A stretch of DNA of 11,993 bases. Source: Candidatus Omnitrophota bacterium. Lineage in GTDB: Bacteria > Omnitrophota > Gorgyraeia > Gygaellales > Profunditerraquicolaceae. The notes below the pieces were generated by a model. That model saw only the letters and a program-made list of their open reading frames with translations, did not search any database and had not been told where the DNA came from. Shown here piece by piece: positions 7,050-11,993 of the stretch. The position numbers were made by a program, and so were the translations under genes. Position 1 is the first letter of the stretch, and every line of letters begins with the position of its first letter. Location of the stretch: assembly GCA_023247875.1 (NCBI GenBank), contig JAHFFQ010000020.1, forward strand, positions 2,069 through 14,061, written 5' to 3'.

Positions 7050-7657
7050 CTTAGAAAGCTCTTTCTGTGAATTGCCGAAGGGCCTATTTTTCTTAAGATC
7101 ATCCGGTGCTCCGGAGTAGGATAGCCCTTGTGCTTATTAAAACCGTATCGCGGGTAAACCTTATGGTATTTTTCCATAAGGGTGTCCCTGCTTACTTTAG
7201 CCAGTATGGAAGAGGCCGCGATGCTTAAAGATTTAGCGTCTCCTTTGACGATGCTCTGATAAGGAAGGCCCAGCTCAAAACGCATATTGCCGTCAATGAT
7301 CACAAATACACGGCCCAGCTCTTCGGGTTTTAGTTTTTTAAGCAGGCCCAAGACCGCCTTTTGCATGGCCAGCTTAGTCGCCTGCAGGATATTGATCCGG
7401 TCGATCAACTCATGGCCTACCGCTGCTATCGCGTAGAGGGATTTATTTTTTATCTCAAAGAACGCCGACTTTCGCCTTGCGGCGGAGAGTTTTTTGGAAT
7501 CATCAATCCGGCTGTTAAACTGAAAACTTTTCAGCAGCACTGCTGCCGCAACTACCGGGCCGGCCAGAGGCCCCCTTCCTGCCTCATCCACGCCGATGAT
7601 CAGGTCAAACCCCCGCTTCTTTAGCTTTCTTTCGTATCGGAGCTTTTCCAGCGGCAC
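7034..7657 (-). CDS. rnhB: Ribonuclease HII
   Basis: A 207-residue type 2 RNase H, which cleaves RNA in RNA-DNA hybrids and removes single ribonucleotides from DNA. Motifs in order: IGVDEAGRGPLAGPVVAAAV (21-40) with catalytic Asp24-Glu25, IDDSKKLS (51-58), VIIDGN (119-124) with Asp122, KGDAKSLSIAASSILAKVSRD (138-158), the YGFNKHKGYPTPEH block, and a final IHRKSF. The length is normal and no catalytic residue is missing. The start is GTG, one base after the rplS stop, so translation is likely coupled to L19. A few unaligned residues before the first motif mean that an alternative start further in cannot be ruled out. Confidence 0.96.
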   Translation of the reverse strand: MPLEKLRYERKLKKRGFDLIIGVDEAGRGPLAGPVVAAAVLLKSFQFNSRIDDSKKLSAARRKSAFFEIKNKSLYAIAAVGHELIDRINILQATKLAMQKAVLGLLKKLKPEELGRVFVIIDGNMRFELGLPYQSIVKGDAKSLSIAASSILAKVSRDTLMEKYHKVYPRYGFNKHKGYPTPEHRMILRKIGPSAIHRKSFLRCLET

Positions 7658-7658
7658 T

Positions 7659-8018
7659 CTATTTTGCTTTTTCTTCCCTGCTCTCGATCTTGGTAGCGTG
7701 TTTGCCTACCTTGCTTCTTAAATAATAAAGCTTGGCCCTTCTGACCTTACCTGAACGGATGATCTCGATCCGCTCGATAGCCGGGGAATAAAGCGGGAAT
7801 ACGCGCTCAATACCCTCGCCGAAGGAAACCTTCCTGACCGTAAAATTTATCTTGGCCCCTGTGCCGCTCTTGGCGATCACCACCCCTTCAAAAGGGTGCA
7901 GCCGGAATTTATCCGGGCCTTCCGGGATCTTGGTGAGCACCTTCACCGTATCCCCGACATTAAATTTGGGCATCTCTTTCTGGGCAAATCCCGCTTCGAT
8001 CATTTTTAACTTATCCAT
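7659..8018 (-). CDS. rplS: 50S ribosomal protein L19
   Basis: A 119-residue L19, which sits at the 30S-50S interface. Seen: [34 protein letters not shown], a [20 protein letters not shown] block, and the basic end [22 protein letters not shown]. The length is typical. AGGAG lies about 10 bases before the ATG, somewhat long but acceptable; a second Met at residue 6 is a possible start. It follows trmD by 17 bases, the usual trmD-rplS pairing. The usual upstream partners rpsP and rimM are not present; tgt takes their place. Confidence 0.97.
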   Translation of the reverse strand: MDKLKMIEAGFAQKEMPKFNVGDTVKVLTKIPEGPDKFRLHPFEGVVIAKSGTGAKINFTVRKVSFGEGIERVFPLYSPAIERIEIIRSGKVRRAKLYYLRSKVGKHATKIESREEKAK

Positions 8019-8035
8019 TTGCTTATTGCTCCTTT

Positions 8036-8725
8036 CTATTGCTTTGATTTTTTAAGCAGATCCGGCCTTCTCTCTTTAGTCCGCTTTAAGGCCTGTTGTT
8101 TTCTCCAGCCAGCGATCCTGTCGTGATCACCGGAAAGCAAAACTTCCGGCACCGGCCACTTTCTGAATTTTGCCGGCCTGGTGTACTGCGGATATTCTAA
8201 TAGATTACCTTCTAATGACTCAAAATTCAAGGAATTTTTATCCCCCAGCACCCCGGGGATAAGCCGGACTATACTATCTACCAGGACCATTGCCGCCAGT
8301 TCCCCTCCGGTCAGGACATAGTCCCCTATTGAAATCTCCTCATCTGCCAGGTATTGCCTTACCCTTTCATCTATCCCTTCGTAATGGCCGCAGATAAGTA
8401 TTAAATTACCGCAGTTAGATAATGCCTTGGCTTTGCTCTGGTTAAATGCCTCTCCTTGAGGGCAGAGCAAAATTACTTTTGCTTTGCCCTTGGCCTTTTT
8501 CTTGACCGCCTCCACTGCCCGGAATATCGGCTCTGCCTGCATGAGCATGCCTGAACCTCCGCCAAAAGGCCGGTCATCAACCTTGCGGTGTTTCTCCAGA
8601 GAATAATCCCTTAGATTATGCACAAAAAGTTTAACCCTGCCCTTTTTCTGCGCCCGTTTGATAATGGACTCATCGAGTACAGCGGAAAACATTTCCGGAA
8701 AAATAGTGATAATATCTATCCGCAC
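8036..8725 (-). CDS. trmD: tRNA (guanine37-N1)-methyltransferase
   Basis: A 229-residue TrmD, an SPOUT-class enzyme that methylates G37 next to the anticodon with S-adenosylmethionine and so prevents frameshifts. Seen: start [26 protein letters not shown] (50-62), [11 protein letters not shown] (112-122) and [12 protein letters not shown] (133-144) forming the knotted SAM site, Arg154, [10 protein letters not shown], and [10 protein letters not shown]. The position equal to catalytic Asp169 in the E. coli and Haemophilus enzymes is Glu169 here, in register because Arg154 has the same number. The start is GTG immediately after the tgt stop, and the tail of tgt encodes a strong GGAGGGG ribosome site 5 bases before it, so coupling is likely. 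The C-terminal end is a little shorter than usual. Confidence 0.96.
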   Translation of the reverse strand: MRIDIITIFPEMFSAVLDESIIKRAQKKGRVKLFVHNLRDYSLEKHRKVDDRPFGGGSGMLMQAEPIFRAVEAVKKKAKGKAKVILLCPQGEAFNQSKAKALSNCGNLILICGHYEGIDERVRQYLADEEISIGDYVLTGGELAAMVLVDSIVRLIPGVLGDKNSLNFESLEGNLLEYPQYTRPAKFRKWPVPEVLLSGDHDRIAGWRKQQALKRTKERRPDLLKKSKQ

Positions 8726-10310
<1,585 letters not shown>

Positions 10311-10316
10311 TTCTTG

Positions 10317-10322
10317 CCTCTC
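10317..10322 (-). promoter_or_regulatory. Ribosome binding site of the pilin-like gene
   Basis: GAGAGG on the minus strand, 6 bases before the ATG at 10308-10310. It decides the start in favour of the short type IV prepilin leader over an upstream TTG. No convincing -35/-10 pair is visible in the 77-base gap 10311-10387. Confidence 0.65.
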
Positions 10323-10387
10323 CGCTCCACGCCCTGCTCCGAAACAATCCAACCCATCCGCTAGAAATAATTCTCATTTCCCTTGTT

Positions 10388-10849
10388 TTATTCATATATT
10401 TCCTTGTAAGCCCTATTCAAAATCTTTCCGAATTCCAAATAATCATTTATAGATTCATTATATTCTCTTGAAATACGACTAAAATAACCCCAACCCAAAG
10501 TACCTTCATTTTTGCTACGGTTGTAAAGCAATTCTACCTTTTTAAAAAGCAAGTTTACTGTTTTTAACAAAGCTCCAGAATATCCAGAGAAGCAATCAAA
10601 AAGCTCTTTTTGCGGAGGCGTTAGACTATTATATATCTCGTTTCTTAGTTCTCCAATCTCAATATCTTTAGATGCAAAATCTTTAAGGAGTATGCCCATA
10701 TCGTTATGAAGTTCTTGAAAATCAACTTTTTTAAATAGACTTTGGAAAGTACCTGCGCTTTTTAATACTTTATTATGAATTTCTATATATTGACTAAGTA
10801 AATTATTAACTTCAAATATACAAGATTTTAGTTTATCTAGAAAATCCAT
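10388..10849 (-). CDS. Unrecognised helical protein in an AT-rich island
   Basis: A 153-residue protein I do not recognise. It appears almost wholly alpha-helical, rich in Leu, Lys, Glu and Asn, with no signal peptide or membrane segment. Amphipathic heptad-like stretches lie at about 8-30 and 45-75, and a Pro-Pro turn (TPPQKELFD) is near the middle. A strong GAGGGGA ribosome site lies 4 bases before the ATG, so it is very likely a real gene. G+C is low: 18 of 60 bases at 10681-10740, against 33 of 60 at 2521-2580 in acsB. It follows the HEPN-like gene by 68 bases on the same strand with the same base composition, so the two were probably acquired together. It might be a partner or antidote of that protein, but nothing in the sequence proves it. 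Confidence 0.75.
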   Translation of the reverse strand: MDFLDKLKSCIFEVNNLLSQYIEIHNKVLKSAGTFQSLFKKVDFQELHNDMGILLKDFASKDIEIGELRNEIYNSLTPPQKELFDCFSGYSGALLKTVNLLFKKVELLYNRSKNEGTLGWGYFSRISREYNESINDYLEFGKILNRAYKEIYE

Positions 10850-10917
10850 TTCTTCCCCTCTGCTATTTAAAAAACTAATTAAATACTATGGACACAATAC
10901 TACTTATCTTCTAAATT

Positions 10918-11514
10918 CTAATAAATACCAGATATTTTTAAAGCATTTAGTAATTTAGCAATGTCTTTGGAAATGATTTTCTTTACCAATTTAATCTTCC
11001 CAAATTCAACAACTAGTTTGTCTTGCTGATTTAACCAGTCTATTTTGTCACATATTTTATTATTAATTTTTTGTATCAGCGCAAAGGTTTTTACATAAGA
11101 ACCGTATTTCTGCTTATACCATTCCCAATGTCTATCTTCTTCGTGAGATAATGATACATCAATAAAGTGGGCTATTAATTTATTTCTCATGTAATCTAAA
11201 TCTATATAGTCCTCATCATCCGTATCTAGAGGGCTTTCTTTAACTTCAACCAATGCTTTATTGAGAAGCTTCCAGGCTTGTTCTGTTGCTAAAATTTGCT
11301 TTTCCAACATACCATTTATAGCCCTCGGTAATAGAAACAAAAAAATTGGATTTTTTATATCCTGGGGAATATGTTTCTTCAACAAGAGCGCGTTCTCTAC
11401 TAAAATTGGAACCTGGTTCTTAGCATGTATATAAAATTCTAAAAGCAGTTTATGAACTTTTCTTTGCTTAATCATGGTTTCATGATTTTGAGTATCGTTT
11501 GTGCAATATGTCAT
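10918..11514 (-). CDS. HEPN-like helical protein in an AT-rich island
   Basis: A 198-residue, mainly helical protein with no membrane segment or signal peptide. Residues 108-117 read DYMRNKLIAHF, giving Arg110-Asn-x4-His116. A polar residue after Arg and His 4-6 residues on is the hallmark of HEPN ribonuclease domains, and the 'RNKLIAH' form recalls AbiU2-like HEPN proteins. HEPN members are often toxin or defence RNases; here function is inferred from this one motif plus helical content. No nucleotidyltransferase partner is present. The ATG at 11514 abuts the palindromic element and lacks a ribosome site; Met14 (ATG at 11475) is an alternative, also without one. Base composition is strikingly AT-rich (13 of 60 G+C at both 10921-10980 and 11041-11100), pointing to horizontal acquisition. 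Confidence 0.7.
   Translation of the reverse strand: MTYCTNDTQNHETMIKQRKVHKLLLEFYIHAKNQVPILVENALLLKKHIPQDIKNPIFLFLLPRAINGMLEKQILATEQAWKLLNKALVEVKESPLDTDDEDYIDLDYMRNKLIAHFIDVSLSHEEDRHWEWYKQKYGSYVKTFALIQKINNKICDKIDWLNQQDKLVVEFGKIKLVKKIISKDIAKLLNALKISGIY
11470..11487. repeat. Perfect 7-bp inverted repeat over the internal start of the HEPN-like gene
   Basis: aatcatg (11470-11476), a 4-base gap, then catgatt (11481-11487). It covers the alternative ATG at 11475 and lies 27 bases inside the longer reading frame. It could be an operator or an mRNA hairpin that hides the start; in AT-rich DNA, chance is also possible. Confidence 0.4.
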
Positions 11515-11746
11515 TAAACGCCAGTGGCGAGTTTATCCGCGAATGTCGATTTTAGGCAATGGAGCTTGAGGATTTTCGGGAATCCCCGTGGAGCGAAGCG
11601 ACAAAACGGGGACGGCGAGGATGTTTGAGTGGTTTTTGATGGAGCAAAAACCACGAGTTCCGCAGCCGCCGAAAATCCGAAAGAACATTGCCGTCCGCCG
11701 CAGGCGGAAAATCGACCTGAGCGGGAAACTGGCCAGTGGCGTTTAA
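11514..11746. repeat. Nested palindromic element with 21-bp terminal inverted repeats (MITE/REP-like)
   Basis: The ends 11514-11534 and 11726-11746 are inverted copies matching at 19 of 21 positions, each bounded by TTAA, and each containing GCCAGTGGCG. Further in, three more arm blocks pair perfectly: 11545-11553 with 11708-11716 (9 bp), 11555-11561 with 11686-11692 (7 bp) and 11570-11579 with 11669-11678 (10 bp). Two hairpins sit in the centre: 11584-11589/11606-11611 (6 bp) and 11629-11638/11645-11654 (10 bp). The arms differ in spacing because the right one holds an extra small hairpin (11695-11707). No protein is encoded. The whole single strand can fold into one long branched hairpin. 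The right end supplies the queA stop codon; the left end abuts the HEPN-like ATG. This is a non-autonomous mobile or structural repeat by form. Confidence 0.8.
11629..11654. repeat. 10-bp perfect hairpin in the centre of the palindromic element
   Basis: gtggtttttg (11629-11638) and caaaaaccac (11645-11654) pair perfectly around a 6-base loop (atggag). It is the strongest single hairpin in the window. It lies between queA and the HEPN-like gene; the runs of T/A are inside the stem rather than after it, so it is not a standard terminator. Confidence 0.7.
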
Positions 11747-11993
11747 AGGATCAGCATTGCGTCGCCGTAGCTGTAAAACCTGTATTTCTTGTCAACTGCC
11801 TCCTGATACGCCTGCTTAATCAGTTGTTCGCCTCCAAACGCACAGGCCAACATAAAAAGTGTAGTCCTAGGCAGATGAAAATTAGTCAGCAGGCAATCAA
11901 CTAACTTAAATTTATAACCCGGGTAAATGAATAAATCCGTATCCCCTTCTTTTTTCCCAGAAGCATACGTCTCTAAAGCCCTTAAGGAAGTTG
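11743..11993 (-). CDS. queA: S-adenosylmethionine:tRNA ribosyltransferase-isomerase, C-terminal part (partial)
   Basis: The last 83 codons of queA; the 5' part lies beyond base 11993. QueA transfers and isomerises the ribose of S-adenosylmethionine onto preQ1-tRNA, giving epoxyqueuosine, the step after Tgt. Seen: [26 protein letters not shown] (family 'LFI-PGY-F'), [21 protein letters not shown], and the very typical ending [13 protein letters not shown]. The stop TAA (11743-11745) lies inside the right inverted repeat of the palindromic element, so the element sits exactly at the gene's end without damaging conserved sequence. queA and tgt are often adjacent in bacteria; here they are separated by the element, the AT-rich pair and the pilin-like gene. 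Confidence 0.96.
   Translation of the reverse strand, partial: TSLRALETYASGKKEGDTDLFIYPGYKFKLVDCLLTNFHLPRTTLFMLACAFGGEQLIKQAYQEAVDKKYRFYSYGDAMLIL

Noticed and set aside
10311..10352. TTG-initiated upstream extension of the pilin-like gene
   Set aside because: It would add 14 residues before a perfect prepilin leader, whereas the ATG at 10310 has a good ribosome site and the right leader length.
11514..11746. Insertion sequence or CRISPR array
   Set aside because: There is no transposase reading frame and no regularly spaced direct repeats; the symmetry is inverted and nested.
11629..11904. Open frame of 91 codons on the plus strand across the palindromic element and queA
   Set aside because: Its first part is the repeat element and the rest is antisense to conserved QueA residues; low-complexity translation.

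Overview
The window looks like a piece of an uncultured anaerobic bacterium that uses the Wood-Ljungdahl (reductive acetyl-CoA) pathway. It carries acetyl-CoA synthase (acsB) and three folate-branch genes (fchA, folD, metF) beside ordinary bacterial translation genes and a type IV pilin-like protein. A lineage such as Candidatus Omnitrophica would fit, but that is an inference from gene content only. Every gene I accept is on the minus strand, so transcription runs from high to low coordinates.

Layout in transcription order: the 3' end of queA (11743-11993); a 233-bp nested palindromic element (11514-11746) touching the queA stop codon; two AT-rich genes, a HEPN-like protein (10918-11514) and an unrecognised helical protein (10388-10849); then a packed run of genes from 10310 to 1170: pilin-like protein, tgt, trmD, rplS, rnhB, yraN, fchA, folD, a multi-pass membrane protein, metF and acsB. 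In this run neighbours overlap, abut or lie at most 17 bases apart. Next comes a periplasmic TPR protein (358-1116) with its own near-consensus sigma-70 promoter, and finally the 5' end of polA (1-302).

Functionally the run joins queuosine and m1G37 tRNA modification, ribosomal protein L19, RNase HII and YraN to one-carbon metabolism. FchA and FolD interconvert formyl-, methenyl- and methylene-tetrahydrofolate, MetF makes methyl-tetrahydrofolate, and AcsB joins the methyl group, CO and CoA. The formyl-THF synthetase, CO dehydrogenase, corrinoid protein and methyltransferase genes are not in the window.

The points most worth a second look are: (1) FolD lacks the catalytic lysine needed for cyclohydrolase activity and lies next to a dedicated cyclohydrolase gene; (2) AcsB has about 128 extra N-terminal residues resembling the nucleotide-binding half of a thioredoxin-reductase-like flavoprotein; (3) the nested palindromic element between queA and the AT-rich genes; (4) the AT-rich HEPN-like gene pair separating queA from tgt; (5) the translation/Wood-Ljungdahl gene fusion into one transcription unit. 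No stretch above 300 bases is without a gene. I saw no tRNA, rRNA, CRISPR array or insertion-sequence transposase.
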